64,000 nucleotides of DNA, from NCBI GenBank assembly GCA_949358305.1, contig OX442315.1, positions 34,622,427-34,686,426 on the forward strand. Direction: 5' to 3'. Position numbers and translations under genes: made by a program. Below are positions 29,903 to 41,600 of this stretch, piece by piece; the stretch's first letter is position 1, and each line of letters starts with the position of its first letter. The notes below the pieces were generated by a model. The model was not told the DNA's origin. It saw only the letters and a list, made by a program, of their open reading frames with translations, and made no database searches. The DNA is from Strigamia acuminata (lineage: Eukaryota > Arthropoda > Chilopoda > Geophilomorpha > Linotaeniidae).

Positions 29903-30346
29903 ATTATTGGATTGGCGCGGAGAAAGTGATAAACAGCAATAATGATTGGAAATGGGGCAACACCGGCCTTGGTGTAGAGTATCAGAATTGGTGTACACAC
30001 AACATAAAAGCAGACGATATATGTTCATTTCTTAACACTAAAGAAAGATATGATTGTTGGATGTATTCAAATTGTAAGCAAGCGAGTTATGTTGAAGGCT
30101 TCATTTGTGAAGATAGACCGAGACCTACAACTACAACTACAACTACAACTACAACTACAACTAAGGCCCCAATCACCAAAACAGTTCACACCACACCTGA
30201 TGGTACTCGCTATTATTTCTACGACGGCTCAGTAAGTCAACCAGAAGCAAATGCAATATGTCGACAAGCAGGACGCAACCTTATCACTGTTGATGATGCG
30301 AAGATAGCTACTTATCTTAAGACAGAAACTAAGAAGAGAGATAAAA
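29903..30346 (+). CDS. Gene C exon 5 (type 3 module)
   Basis: Second unit. AGRNLITVDDAKIATYLKTE distinguishes it (R for H, A for V, T for A). The linker joins PITKTV through KAP rather than KKP, as in exon 6. Confidence 0.9.
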
Positions 30347-30427
30347 GTAAGTATACAATGGGTAATGAATAAATATAAATTCTGCTATTTACAATGTTCA
30401 CATTTAATCTCAATTTTCAATTTTTAG

Positions 30428-30871
30428 ATTATTGGATTGGCGCGGAGAAAGTGATAAACAGCAATAATGATTGGAAATGGGGTAACACCGGCCTTGGTGT
30501 AGAGTATCAGAATTGGTGTACACACAACATAAAAGCAGACGATATCTGTTCATTTCTTAACACTAAAGAAAGATATGATTGTTGGATGTATTCAAATTGT
30601 AAGCAAGCCAGTAATGTTGAAGGCTTCATTTGTGAAGATAGACCGAGACCTACAACTACAACTACAACTACAACTACAACTACAACTAAGGCCCCAATCA
30701 CCAAAACAGTTCACACCTCACCTGATGGTACTCGCTATTATTTCTACGACGGCTCAGTAAGTCAACCAGAAGCAAATGCAATATGTCGACAAGCAGGACA
30801 CAACCTTATCACTGTTGATGATGCGAAGATAGCTACTTATCTTAAGGCAGAAACTAAGAAGAGAGATAAAA
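30428..30871 (+). CDS. Gene C exon 6 (type 3 module)
   Basis: Third unit. QASNVEGFICED (N for Y) is shared with exon 7, and VHTSPDG replaces VHTTPDG. These shared variants show that neighbouring units exchange sequence. Confidence 0.9.
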
Positions 30872-30952
30872 GTAAGTATACAATGGGTAATGAATAAATA
30901 TAAATTCTGCTATTTACAATGTTCACGTTTAATCTAAATTTTCAATTTTTAG

Positions 30953-31360
30953 ATTATTGGATTGGCGCGGAGAAAGTGATAAACAGCAATAATGATTGGA
31001 AATGGGGCAACACCGGCCTTGGTGTAGAGTATCAGAATTGGTGTACACAAAACATAAAAGCAGACGATATCTGTTCATTTCTTAACGCTAAAGAAAGATA
31101 TGATTGTTGGATGTATTCAAATTGTAAGCAAGCCAGTAATGTTGAAGGCTTTATTTGTGAAGATAGACCGAGACAAACGCCCGATTACGACATTATAATG
31201 TACAAAGGTTATGAATACTTGTTGTACTATAAAAATCACAAAAAGTATAGTTGGTACGAAGCTAGAGACGTATGTAAAAGTAAGAATAAGTATCTTATCA
31301 CTTTTGACAATGATGAAAAAATGCACTTTTTCAACGGAATATTCCGAGCTAAAAGTTTGA
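30953..31360 (+). CDS. Gene C exon 7 (type 3 to type 1 transition)
   Basis: 408 nt, as in gene B. Type 3 5' half (WCTQN, ICSFLNAKER) then QTPDYDIIMYKGYEYLLYY and a type 1 3' half ending RAKSLS. Followed by a 67-bp intron. Confidence 0.9.
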
Positions 31361-31427
31361 GTAAGTTTGTGATTTTTCTGAACCAGTCATTTCCTTATGT
31401 TATAATTGTTTTCAATATTGCTTACAG

Positions 31428-31868
31428 CTGTTTGGATAGGATTAGAGACTTACATTAACACGGCAGACGATAATAAGTACATGTATTGGCATTGGGCTGG
31501 AACAGAATACAATTTAACTTCCACCAATTGGTGTACTAGCAGCATTCTGCAGAAAGAAGCAATGTGTGGTTATGTGAAGCTTGAAACCTTGTGTTGGATG
31601 GCAGAAAGGTGCATTCAAAATTACATAACAAATTTTGTTTGTGAAGATAAAAATGCCAGTAACAAACCTCCGCCTCCTCCCAAAGTTCAAAAGCCAACCA
31701 CTAGCATTACCACACCTGACGGTACTCGCTATTATTTCTATGACATACTGTTTGCAAGTCAACCAGAAGCAAATGCAATATGTCGACAAAATGGACACAA
31801 TCTTGTTACTATTGACGATGTGCAGATATCTGCTTTTCTTACAGCAGAAATTAAAAGAAAGAAAAAAA
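31428..31868 (+). CDS. Gene C exon 8 (type 2)
   Basis: Pro-rich linker KPPPPPKVQKPTTS and the FYDILFASQ insertion, as in gene B exon 8. Differs by GTEYNL for GTGYNL and MAERC for MTERC. Confidence 0.9.
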
Positions 31869-33484
31869 GTAAGTGTACAATTAAATATAATTTAGTTGTT
31901 GGTTTCTTTAATCAAGGCAATCTTTTAATTTTGAAATCTTAGCAATTTTGCACTTTTGGATTTCTCTCGTGGTTTCAGTTTCACCAATCATGTGCATAAC
32001 TGCAAAAACACAAAAGAGAAAAAATAAAAAATCACAAAATTAAAGATAGTTTTGCGATTTGAGCAAAATGGCAGCAGCAAAACTCAATCCAAGTGGCCAT
32101 CACAAATTGTGATTAACAATTAGTTGTAAAAACAATCTCATGATTTTGCAATTTTGCAATTATTTAAAGTCACATGACTTCCTATCCACCATTTTGGGTT
32201 TTAGTTGTACCCAACCAAAATTAAAATGTGATGCAAAATAACTAGTTCTATTTGTGTGATGGAACAAATTTATTTTAATAAGGTGCATAAACATAAGTTT
32301 CACAGATTGCAGTCATTACTTGAGTTTCCTAGCTGTTATACAGTCATGGATGCATCAGCATATTGATGATATACAAGGATACAAGTTGGCCACTTAGATA
32401 GAGCTTGGATGCCTCCATTTTGTTTTGAGTTTCACAAGCCTCAAAATCACTTCTTATCAAAATCACAAAAACTACCTTTTACAAGTTTTTAAGATTTCGT
32501 GTTTTCACTCTCTTGTAATTTAGTGAATGTGTATGTGATTTAGACTTGGCTCGACGGCTAGTCGGCTTGACCCCAGCCGCCGCCGCCGTGTGGCGACAAT
32601 TTACAAGCCGCCGCCGCCAATGATTTTCCGGCGTCGAACGGCTGAATTTTTTTTTTTTTTTCTTTACAAAACGTTTATCCTACGTTTTGTATTCGAGATT
32701 TCAGTCAGTTTTTATTTTTTTTTTGTTAATTTTTGTTAATTTTTTTTTTGGCGGTGTTTATTGGGTTTAATTTTGGATTTTACAGCCCAAATTTCGGCTT
32801 AGCCGATCAGCTGGCTGGCCGCCGCCGATACCGTACGTCATCGGCCGAGCCGCCAGCCGCCGGTTCTTACGAACGAAGCCGATCCGAGCCGCCGCCATCT
32901 CGTGGCAATCAGCCGCAACAAACCGCCGCCGACAAATTGGGCTCGGCGCACAGGTCTAATGTGATTGGTAGAACAGATATCATGTGACAATAGCCAAAAA
33001 TTTCAAAATTGTCCATATCACACAATCACAAAATTGACTGGGTTAATTGAATATAATCCCCTTTTTGGAGGCATCTATAAATATTGAGTTTGTAATTAAT
33101 GCAAAATCACAAAATTTCAAAATCAAACATATAATGAAACCCCCTTAATAAGCTTATTAGCTTATATTCATACACACATTTTCAGAGTTTTGTGCTTTTG
33201 GTCCAAGAAGCATTTTTATTTGGTGTGAAAAATATATTTATGAAGAAAAATGAATTTCTAAACCTGCAAAAATGTATTGAAAAGACCTAAAAAAAGGAGC
33301 ATTTTTCAACAAAACGTGCATTTCTAAACAAAAATGCATTTTAAAACATGCATTTGTGGGTCTGCAAAATACACGTTTCGGCACAGACAGACATTTTTAC
33401 AGATATCACGAAAGCGCGTTCTTTCAACTGGGGGCTCACTAAATGCAAAGTTAACGTTTAATTAAAATGTCTTTAAATTTATAG
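31869..33484 (+). other. Gene C intron 8 (1.6 kb)
   Basis: Collinear with gene B intron 8. At the place of the gene B dead exon fragment it has about 90 bp of A-rich sequence instead (about 32008-32085). It carries the GC-rich transposon at 32541-32958. No exon seen. Confidence 0.7.
32541..32958. mobile_element. 418-bp GC-rich element with 8-bp target duplication
   Basis: Flanked by ATGTGATT at 32533-32540 and 32959-32966; gene B intron 8 has the single copy (GTATGTGATTGGTAG near 7976). The ends start TAGACTTG and finish CAGGTCTA, a short imperfect inverted repeat, with GCTCG near both ends. It is rich in GCCGCCGCCG and a poly-T run. An 8-bp duplication with TAG ends suggests a non-autonomous hAT-type element. 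The 84-codon frame inside is not considered a gene. Confidence 0.85.
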
Positions 33485-33901
33485 ATTATTGGATTGGTAC
33501 AGAGGCTTATACAGATGACAATGGGTATTTGAATTGGAAGTGGAACAACACCAACCTCGATATATCATACGAAAACTGGTGTCCACACCAAACGCCAACA
33601 AAAGATCGTCCTTGTTCATACGCTGATGCTGCAGAGAGAGATGCTTGCTGGATGTTTTCACATTGCGAAAGAAATAATATCGTTACAGGTTTCATAGGTG
33701 AAGATAGAATAAACCATACCCCTGATTATGATATTGTAAAGTACAAGGGTCATGAATACTTTGTGTACAATAAAAATCCTAAAAAACGTAGTTGGTACGA
33801 AGCAAAAGAAACATGTCGAAGTAAGAACAAGTATCTTCTTGTTCTTGAAAGCACTGGGAAAATTGATTTTTTCAACAGAATTTTCCGAACTAAACATATG
33901 A
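33485..33901 (+). CDS. Gene C exon 9 (type 1)
   Basis: WIGTEAYTDDNGYLNWKWNNTNLD, NWCPHQTPTKDRPCSY, ACWMFSHCERNN and GFIGED (no terminal Cys). The weak donor A|GTAAAT is conserved with gene B exon 9. Confidence 0.9.
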
Positions 33902-33973
33902 GTAAATTAGTGATTTTTTTAAAAAAGAAGTAGTATTATTACATTTTAATTGTTTTTTTGATATCTTTTACAG

Positions 33974-34396
33974 CTGTCTGGATAGGATTAGAAACTTACA
34001 ATAATCCGAACACGAACTGGCGCTGGACAGGAATAGAAAATGATATAACTAATGATAATTGGTGTGATCAAGGCAGTATGAAGCAAGAAGGAATGTGTGG
34101 TTATATAACCCTTGATTCGTTGTGTTGGAAAGCAGTGAAGTGCATGCAAAATGACATACAGAGTTTTGTTTGTCAAGATAAAGATGCAACTCCTAAAACC
34201 TCTACCACTAACAATGTTCAAAAGCCCAGCTATAACATTATCACTCCTAGTGGTACTCGCTATTATTTCTACGAAGGCACAGTAAGTCAACCGGACGCAA
34301 ATGCTATATGTCGAACCAATGGGCAGAACCTTGTCACTATTGACGATGCGCAGACGTGTGCTTTTCTTACAGCTGAAATAAATAAAAAAAATCGAA
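33974..34396 (+). CDS. Gene C exon 10 (type 2)
   Basis: Short-loop type 2 exon like gene B exon 10 (ETYNNPNTNWRW). SQPDANAIC replaces SQPEANAIC, and the 3' end is AEINKKNRS. The conserved non-consensus donor A|GTATAC again follows. Confidence 0.88.
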
Positions 34397-34462
34397 GTAT
34401 ACAGGAGACATTATTGAATAGATAAAGCTGATGGCTTAATTTGATTTGTATTGTATTTTTAG

Positions 34463-34894
34463 ATTATTGGATTGGTACGGAAGCTTACACAGTTCAGTAC
34501 AACCCACGTGTTAATGAGTATGTGTATTGGAAGTGGAACAACACTGGACTCGGTGTAACGTATGAAAATTGGTGCCCAGATCAAAAGTCAACGAAGGATC
34601 TTCCTTGTTCATTCGCTAATGGTGGCCGACCAAATGCTTGCTGGATGTTTTCAAATTGCCAAAGAAATATTGCTATTAAAGGCTTCATTGGTGAAGATAG
34701 ACTAAATCATACGCCTGATTATGATATTGTAATGTACAAAGGTCACGAGTACTTGCTGTACGGTAAAAATGGTAAGAAAGTTAGTTGGTACGAAGCTAAA
34801 GATGTGTGTCGAGGTAAGTACAAGTATCTTCTTATGCTTACCAGCAATGAAAAAATTGACTTTTTCAACAGAATATTCCGAACAAAAAATATGA
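34463..34894 (+). CDS. Gene C exon 11 (type 1)
   Basis: TEAYTVQYNPRVNEYVYWKW, NWCPDQKSTKDLPCSF, GGRPNACWMFSNC, IKGFIGED, GKKVSWYEAKDVCRGKYKY. Counterpart of gene B exon 11, with about a dozen residue changes. Confidence 0.9.
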
Positions 34895-34965
34895 GTAAGT
34901 GAGTGATTTTTTACAAATAAGAACCATGCTACATTTTAACTGTTTTCAATACTTATTTCTTACAG

Positions 34966-35439
34966 CTGTCTGGATAGGATTAGAAACTTATACTCAAACA
35001 GTAAACAATAACAAAGTGGTAAATTGGCGCTGGGCTGGAACAGGAGATGATATAACTAACGATAATTGGTGTGACCAAGGCACTTTGAAAAAAGAAGGAA
35101 TGTGTGGTTACATAACAGTCGATTCTCTGTGTTGGAAGGAACAGAGGTGCATACAAAATGACATAATGTGTTTTGTTTGTGAAGATAAAAGTGCCACTAC
35201 CAAACTTCCAACCACTACTACAACTAGTACCACTACCACATCTACTCCCGCTACTCCAGTTCCAAAGCCGAGCTCTAGCGTTACCACACCTAATGGTAAT
35301 CGCTATTATTTCTATGACGGCACAGTAAGTCAACCAGAAGCAAATTCTATATGTCGACACAATGGGCAGAACCTTGTAACTATTGACGATGTGCAGATAA
35401 GCGCTTTCCTTTCGGCCGAAGTTAAGAAAAAAAATAAAA
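34966..35439 (+). CDS. Gene C exon 12 (type 2)
   Basis: The 5' half and long linker (TTTTTSTTTTSTPATPVPKPS) match gene B exon 12. The 3' half (NSICRHNGQNLVTIDDVQISAFLSAEVKKKNK) does not. Donor A|GTAATT is unusual. This is one of the two parents inferred for the gene B hybrid exon. Confidence 0.9.
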
Positions 35440-35527
35440 GTAATTATACAGCGGGAGGAGGATTGGGATAGATAAAATTTATTAATTGCAAAGTAGACAT
35501 TTAATTTTGATTCTATTCAATTTTTAG

Positions 35528-35959
35528 ATTATTGGATTGGTGCGGAACTTTCTACAATTGAATATGAACCACATAGCAATGAGCATTTGTATTGGAAGTG
35601 GAACAACACCGGCCTCACTCTAGCGTATGAAAATTGGTGTCCAAACCAAATGACAAAAAAGGATTTTCCTTGTTCATTTCTTAATGCTGGAGAAACAAAT
35701 GCTTGTTGGAAGTTTTCAAATTGCCAAAGAAGTAATGTTGTTACAGGCTTCATCGGAGAAGATAGATTAAATCACACACCTGATTATGACATTGTTATGT
35801 ACAAGGGTCATGAATACTTGGTTTACAATAAAAATTGTAAGAAGGGTAGTTGGTACGAAGCTAAAGAAATATGTCGAAGTAAGAACAAGTGTCTTCTTAT
35901 TCTTGAAAGCAATGAAAAAATTGACTTTTTCAACAGAATATTCCGAACTAAAAATATGA
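35528..35959 (+). CDS. Gene C exon 13 (type 1, no gene B counterpart)
   Basis: WIGAELSTIEYEPHSNEHLYWKW, NWCPNQMTKKD, PCSFLNAGE, ACWKFSNC, GFIGED. The 3' half has an extra Cys (YNKNCKKGSW) and KNKCLLILE, unusual in the family. Confidence 0.9.
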
Positions 35960-36027
35960 GTAAGTTAGTGATTTTTTCTCTAGTTGTACTTTTGTTACAA
36001 TTTAATTTTCTGTAAATTCTCTTACAG

Positions 36028-36465
36028 CTGTTTGGATAGGATTAGAAACCTACTTTCAAACGGTAGATGATAACCAGTACACGTATTGGCGCTGGGCTGG
36101 AACAGGATACAATGTAACTACCAACAATTGGTGTCATCAGAACACTTTGCAGACGGAAGAAATGTGTGGTTACGTGGTACTTGATTCCATTTGTTGGAAG
36201 CCAGAGAGGTGCATACAAAGTGACATAATGAGCTTTGTTTGTCAAGATAAGGATGCAACTCCTAAACCACCTACCATTATTCGACCTCAAAAGCCAAGCT
36301 CTAGCATTACCACTCCTGATGGTGTTCGCTATCATTTCTATGACAACACAGTAAGTCAACCAGAAGCGAATGCAATATGTCGACAAAATGAGCAAAACCT
36401 CGTCACTATTGATTATCCGCACATATCATCTTTTCTTACGGCAGAAATTAAAAGAAAAATTAAAA
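36028..36465 (+). CDS. Gene C exon 14 (type 2, no gene B counterpart)
   Basis: ETYFQTVDDNQYTYWRW, NWCHQNTLQTEEMCGYVVLDSICWKPERC, SFVCQD. The linker is KPPTIIRPQKPSSS and the 3' half has NEQNLVTIDYPHISSF. Closest in the window to exon 18 and gene B exon 14. The intron behind it is nearly 8 kb and full of transposons. Confidence 0.9.
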
Positions 36466-37996
36466 GTAAGCAGAAAATGGGAAATGATTAAATGTAAAAT
36501 CTTTAATTGCCAGTGTTGTATCTAGTTCACTAAATTGCAAACGCATTCAAGTTCAGGTTCATGACCACGTGAACGTGAACCCGTTCACGTGGTCATGAAC
36601 TTGAATGCGTTCACTCTAATTTTTTCCAAAATGAAATAAGATCAAGTTCATGAACTTGAAACAATAGTTTACGTTCACTTTTCGAATTTTTTTTTAAAAA
36701 AAAATAACATGTTTTTTGTCAAATTTTGTGAATTTCAGATGACGTTTATGACGAAAAAAGCCATTTTTGTCATAAAAAGCAAATGAAAATGAATGTTTTG
36801 ATGATAAAAACCCCATCAAAACGTATAAAATATCATCAAAACGTTTGAACATGAACTTCGTTCAAGTTCACCATGTGAAGTGAACGAAGTTCATTTTTCT
36901 CGTTCACTTCGTTAACACTGTTAATTGCAATTGAGAAATCTTACAAGTTAGTGAATACTGCCAGTCGCTATACTGGTAATAGCCACACTCAAATCGCTCT
37001 TGCTATTGGAATTACATTAGCCATTTTCAAATCTCTGCGATATATTATGTTTAGGAGTCATATGTGACGTCTCTACAGTACGGAAGTACCCCAGTATCGT
37101 TACGTGAAAGCAATAAAAATTTCAACTGATCTGTGAAATCATTTGCATGAAAATTCATTCTACCGTCAACAGGGTGTAGCATTGAAGCAGACTGCCGCCC
37201 CAAATGGCTTAAAATTATAGTTTAGAATATATTTTTAGACTTCCTCAATTAATTCATTCTAAAATGTATAGCATTTTGAGAAATTTATATAGTCTGCCAT
37301 CAATGTGAATACCCACTACATTCCATAAAAAGTCCCGTGGAAGTGTGTATACATTTTTCTGGCAGATTCTGTTCACATTCGCACATCAAACAATGCATTT
37401 CATAACGCAATTGAAAAAATATATTGTGACAATGCAATTATATTTGACAAATAATAATATCACGGAATGCTTTTCGTACTACATTTAAAAAAATGTATTA
37501 TTACTTGCAAATCATTGTCATGCTAAAATGTATTACAAAATACACATTACTGTAAGCTAGGGACGGCAGGTCCCGTATGTCGTGATTCCAACTTAACATC
37601 CTTCTGCTTCAGGGTGCGATCGAATCTGTAGGTGGCCCTGAAAATTTGTTGGGTGAGGAAATATTTCATCAATTGTGGAATATGCAACATTATTCATTAA
37701 ACACTTACTCATCGAATTTGGCAAACTTCCGTGCTTGAATTTGATCACATTGTTGTATAGAATTCGCAAGAAACCGTAGAGTAATGATAATAATAGTTGG
37801 CGCTCTTTGTCCGTGACTTTGTTGCTGGTAAAAGCATGGCTGCGTCATGAACCGTCATATCAATGGTGGCGCCCTCGTGTGGTTTAGCTGCAAAATGGTG
37901 TTGCTTAGATACCAAACAGCAATGTATTAGAACTATGTCCTTAAATATCTATATCTTGCTTTTTTGTTCCCAAAAAGCAAGACAATTTAGGAAAAA
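36466..37996 (+). other. Gene C intron 14, 5' part
   Basis: Holds the inverted GTTCA-rich repeat at 36519-36915, then a stretch resembling the start of gene B intron 14 (AATACTGCCAGTCGC at about 36956). About 37050-37996 has nothing recognisable; a 63-codon ORF at 37863 has no features. Confidence 0.55.
36519..36915. repeat. Inverted-repeat element rich in GTTCA/TGAAC
   Basis: AACGCATTCAAGTTCAGGTTC and its near-complement GAACTTGAATGCGTT flank a palindrome around ACGTGAACGTGAAC, at about 36540-36614. Further GTTCAAGTTCA and GAACGAAGTTCA arms lie at 36855-36905. It interrupts a TTAATTGC-like flank on both sides. Probably a foldback transposon; edges approximate and class unknown. Confidence 0.55.
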
Positions 37997-38271
37997 AACA
38001 TTTAATCATAGAAAAGTACAGGTACATGGTAAGCAAAGAATTCAATCATTTTAATCAGTTATGAGTTAAGTTACTTTTTAAATATATTTTTTACATTTAA
38101 TCATAGAAAAGTACCGGTACATGGTAAGCAAAGAATTCAATCATTTTAATCAGTTATGAGTTAAGTTATTTTTTAAATATATTTTTTACATTTAATCATA
38201 GAAAAGTACCGGTACATGGTAAGCAAAGAATTCAATCATTTTAATCAGTTATGAGTTAAGTTATTTTTTAT
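37997..38271. repeat. 95-bp tandem repeat, about 2.9 copies
   Basis: Units start at about 38006, 38101 and 38196 (TCATAGAAAAGTACCGGTAC) with exact 95-bp spacing and very few differences. They end against the TIR element at 38275. Confidence 0.9.
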
Positions 38272-38427
38272 ATACAGGGTGTATCAGAATTCATGTTACA
38301 CAGAAATAGGGGGTATAGAGGGGGACCAGTAGATCACATTTCCACCAATCAAAAATTCCAAAAAAAATTTCCCACTTAATAACAGCCCTCAAAACAATGA
38401 AAGATTTCATATATCGTGCGTCACGCA

Positions 38428-38555
38428 TGTAGTGTTGTTAAATGTAACCGATAGAGGGCGCGAGGCGCAAGGCCGAGTGCAAGGTCATAGAGTACATTAA
38501 ACAGAAGTTAGCTAGCGTTCAAGCAATGAAGTTGTCCTTTATTTACGATGCTACA
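38428..38555 (+). repeat. Gypsy 5' LTR
   Basis: 128 bp, TGTAGTG...GCTACA, short for this class. Directly followed by TTGGCGACGAGG, whose TGGCGAC resembles the start of primer sites used with tRNA-Arg, though the match is too short to be sure. Confidence 0.92.
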
Positions 38556-38619
38556 TTGGCGACGAGGGAAGTTTGATGAAATAGACGTGATACGAGTGCA
38601 TACGAACAGTAAATGAGCG

Positions 38620-41600
38620 GTGTGGTTGCGGCTGATGGAATTGTGCGAGGAGGAGAGTAAAACAGACGCGAAACGCGACAATATGGCGGATGAAACGGCG
38701 ACGTCTGGTTTTCTGCGGTCGGCAGGCATCCCACCATTCGATGTTCATGGCGAGACCACCACTCAATCCCAGCGTTGGCAAAGGTGGATTAGCAGGCTGG
38801 AAATGTTTATGTTGGCGGCGGGAATCAAGGACGATATGAGGAAAATGGCGACGTTACTTCACCAGGCGGGTGAGGAGGTGTTCGCCGTTTATGAGACTTT
38901 AGTGATAGAGGAGGAGGATAAGAACTATAAAACGGTAAAGGACGCATTAACTGCCTATTTTATTCCCAAAAAGAATACGGAATTTTGCATTTATACATTC
39001 CGAATGTCCCGCCAGGAGGCGACGGAACCGTTAGATAAATACCAGATGAGATTGAGACATTTAGCGGTGGGATGCGATTTTAAGGACGATGACCGCGAGA
39101 TTAAATCCCAAATAATTCTGGGGACAAGTTTGAACCGATTACGACGACAGGCGTTGCGTGATGATACGCTGACATTGAAAGAGCTTCTGGACCTGGGCCG
39201 AGGATACGAAGCCTCGGAGTGGCAAGCAAAACAAATGGAAGGTAGTGAGAAAGAGGTAACGGGTGAAATTAACCTGGTTCGAGCATCGACTGAGGGCAGG
39301 AGGAGAGCGAACAGTGAAACGGGGTACCGAAGGAGAGAATCGACAGGTGGCGCGGCTCGTGGCGGATTCGGCGGATCCCGTGGCTCGGGAAATAGGAAGT
39401 GCTTTAATTGCGGTCGAGCGTGGCCACACGTCACGCCACAGGACTGTCCGGCGAGGGGAGTGGCGTGTCGGGGATGCGGTAAGACGGGTCATTTCGTGCG
39501 CTTTTGTCGAGCAAAGCGAGAGGAGGGGGCGGAAGCTAATAACAAAATAAATGCAGTGAAGTGCGACTATGTCGAGGAGAGTGATGATGAGGAGTTGTTT
39601 ACAATCGGTTTGTGTTCAGACGGCAGAAAGGGGAGCCCAAAGATGCCGGAAGTGTGTTTGACAGTGGGGGAGGAGCGTAGGGATACGAGATTCATCGTTG
39701 ATTCGGGAACTTCAGTGAATGTTTTGGGCAGAGAGGATTATTGGGCGATGAAGTTAAAACCGATGTTGAAGGAAAGTCGTGCTAAGCTGATGACGTATGG
39801 ATCATCCGAGCCGCTGCCATTATTGGGCCGAGTGACATTAATGATCCGTTACGAAGAGATGGAATTAGAAGTGACGGCGTACGTGGTGGATCGGCCGGGT
39901 GAGTCATTGTTGAATTACGCAACGGCGAAACAACTGGGAATCGTGCAGGTGGTGAACAATATCAAGAAAACAACGTTGGAGGAGGAGATAAAAAGACAAT
40001 ATCCCAAATTATTCCAGGGAGTGGGAAAACTCAAGGAATACCAAATTCACCTACACGTGGACGAGGAAGTAGCGCCGGTGGCGCAGCGCTACCGCCCACT
40101 GCCATTTCGATTAAGAAAAAAGGTCGAAAAAGAACTCGATCGATTGCTGCAAATGGATGTGATCGAACGGATCGACGAAGGAATGGGGCCGACGCCGTGG
40201 GTCTCACCGATCCACTGCGTGGACAAACCCAAAGACCCGGACCCCGACGCAATCCGCCTCTGTGTTGACGCAAGGGAAGTGAACAGAGCGATTAAAAGGG
40301 TTAGGCACACTTCGCCGCGGTTGGAAGACATTGTGGCGCTGGCGGAGGGAGCACGTTTTTTTTCAAAACTCGATTTGAATCATGGATTCAATCAAGTTGA
40401 GTTAGATGCGGAATCTCGTAAATATACTGTCTTTGCGACTCACGTGGGTCTATTTCGTTTTAAAAGGCTATTGTTTGGGATAAACTCAGCTTCTGAGTTA
40501 TTCCAGGACACCATACGTCAAGTGATCGAGGGTTTGCAGAGTTGCATTAACATTGTTGATGACATTTTTATTGTAGGAAAAACTGTGGAGGCACACGACG
40601 CGGCGCTGCACGCCGTTTTGAAGCGATTGGAAAAAAAAGGACTGACTTTAAACGAGGACAAATGTGAGGTGCGCCGTGGTGAGATAGTGTTTTTTGGACA
40701 TGTATTTTCAGCGGCGGGGGTCTCAATTGACCCACGAAAAGTGGAGGCAATTGAAAAGATGGAAATCCCAAAGTCGTCAGCGGAGGTCAAGAGCTTGCTC
40801 GGTATGGTGATTTATTGTGCCCGTTTCGTTAAAGATATGGCAAAGATTTTGAAACCACTGAGGGACCTGACGAAAAGTTCAAATGGGCCGTTTCGATGGA
40901 AAAAGGAACATCAGGAGGCGTGGACGTGTATAAAGGAGCGACTGGGGAATAAAAACGCGTTGGCTTATCATGACCCAATGGCAAGTACGCACCTGACGGT
41001 AGATGCGGGGCCAAACGGACTTGGTGCAATTTTGGCGCAAATTAGGAGCGGCGAGAGCGAACCTCGAGTGGTGGCGTACGCCAGCCGGACCTTAACGGAT
41101 GTAGAGAGTAGATACTCTCAAATCGAGCGCGAAACTTTGGCGGCAATTTGGGCCATCGAACATTTTTATTTATACTTATATGGAATAGTGTTTACCCTTT
41201 TTACAGATCATAAGCCTCTAATAAGCATCTTCGGAAACCGCAAAGCGCGACCTTCGGCAAGGATAGAGAGGCTCTGCCTTCGGATACAACAATATGTGTT
41301 CGAGGTAAAGTACACAAAAGGAAATTCCAACCCTAGCGATTATATGTCGCGACATACGGGGACAAGAGGCCTGAAGGACGGCGCCATGTCGAGGACCGTG
41401 GAAGGATATGTTAATTTCGTGGTCAGGACTCGTGTACCGAAATCACTAACACGGGAGGAGATTGCGAGGTGTACAAACGAGGATGTCAGTTTGAAACTTT
41501 TACAACAAGCGCTGACACAGGAGGGAGCAGAACGTGAGAAAACATGGAAAAAAGACTGTTTAAAACCGTTTAAAATGTTGCAGGAAGAATTCACGAATTC

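Larger units (their letters stand above)
29060..30952 (+). repeat. 525-bp tandem exon-intron duplication (exons 4-6)
   Basis: Three near-identical units with 525-bp spacing (starts 29378, 29903, 30428). The linker is a pure (ACAACT)n run encoding about 12 Thr. Gene C-specific residues (NNDWKWG, GVEYQN, NTKERYD, RPRPT) are shared by all three units and absent from gene B exons 4-6, so each gene has homogenised its own block. Confidence 0.92.

Noticed and set aside
32733-32987. 84-codon ORF in intron 8 of gene C
   Set aside because: Lies in the GCC-repeat of a non-autonomous DNA element and crosses its right edge.
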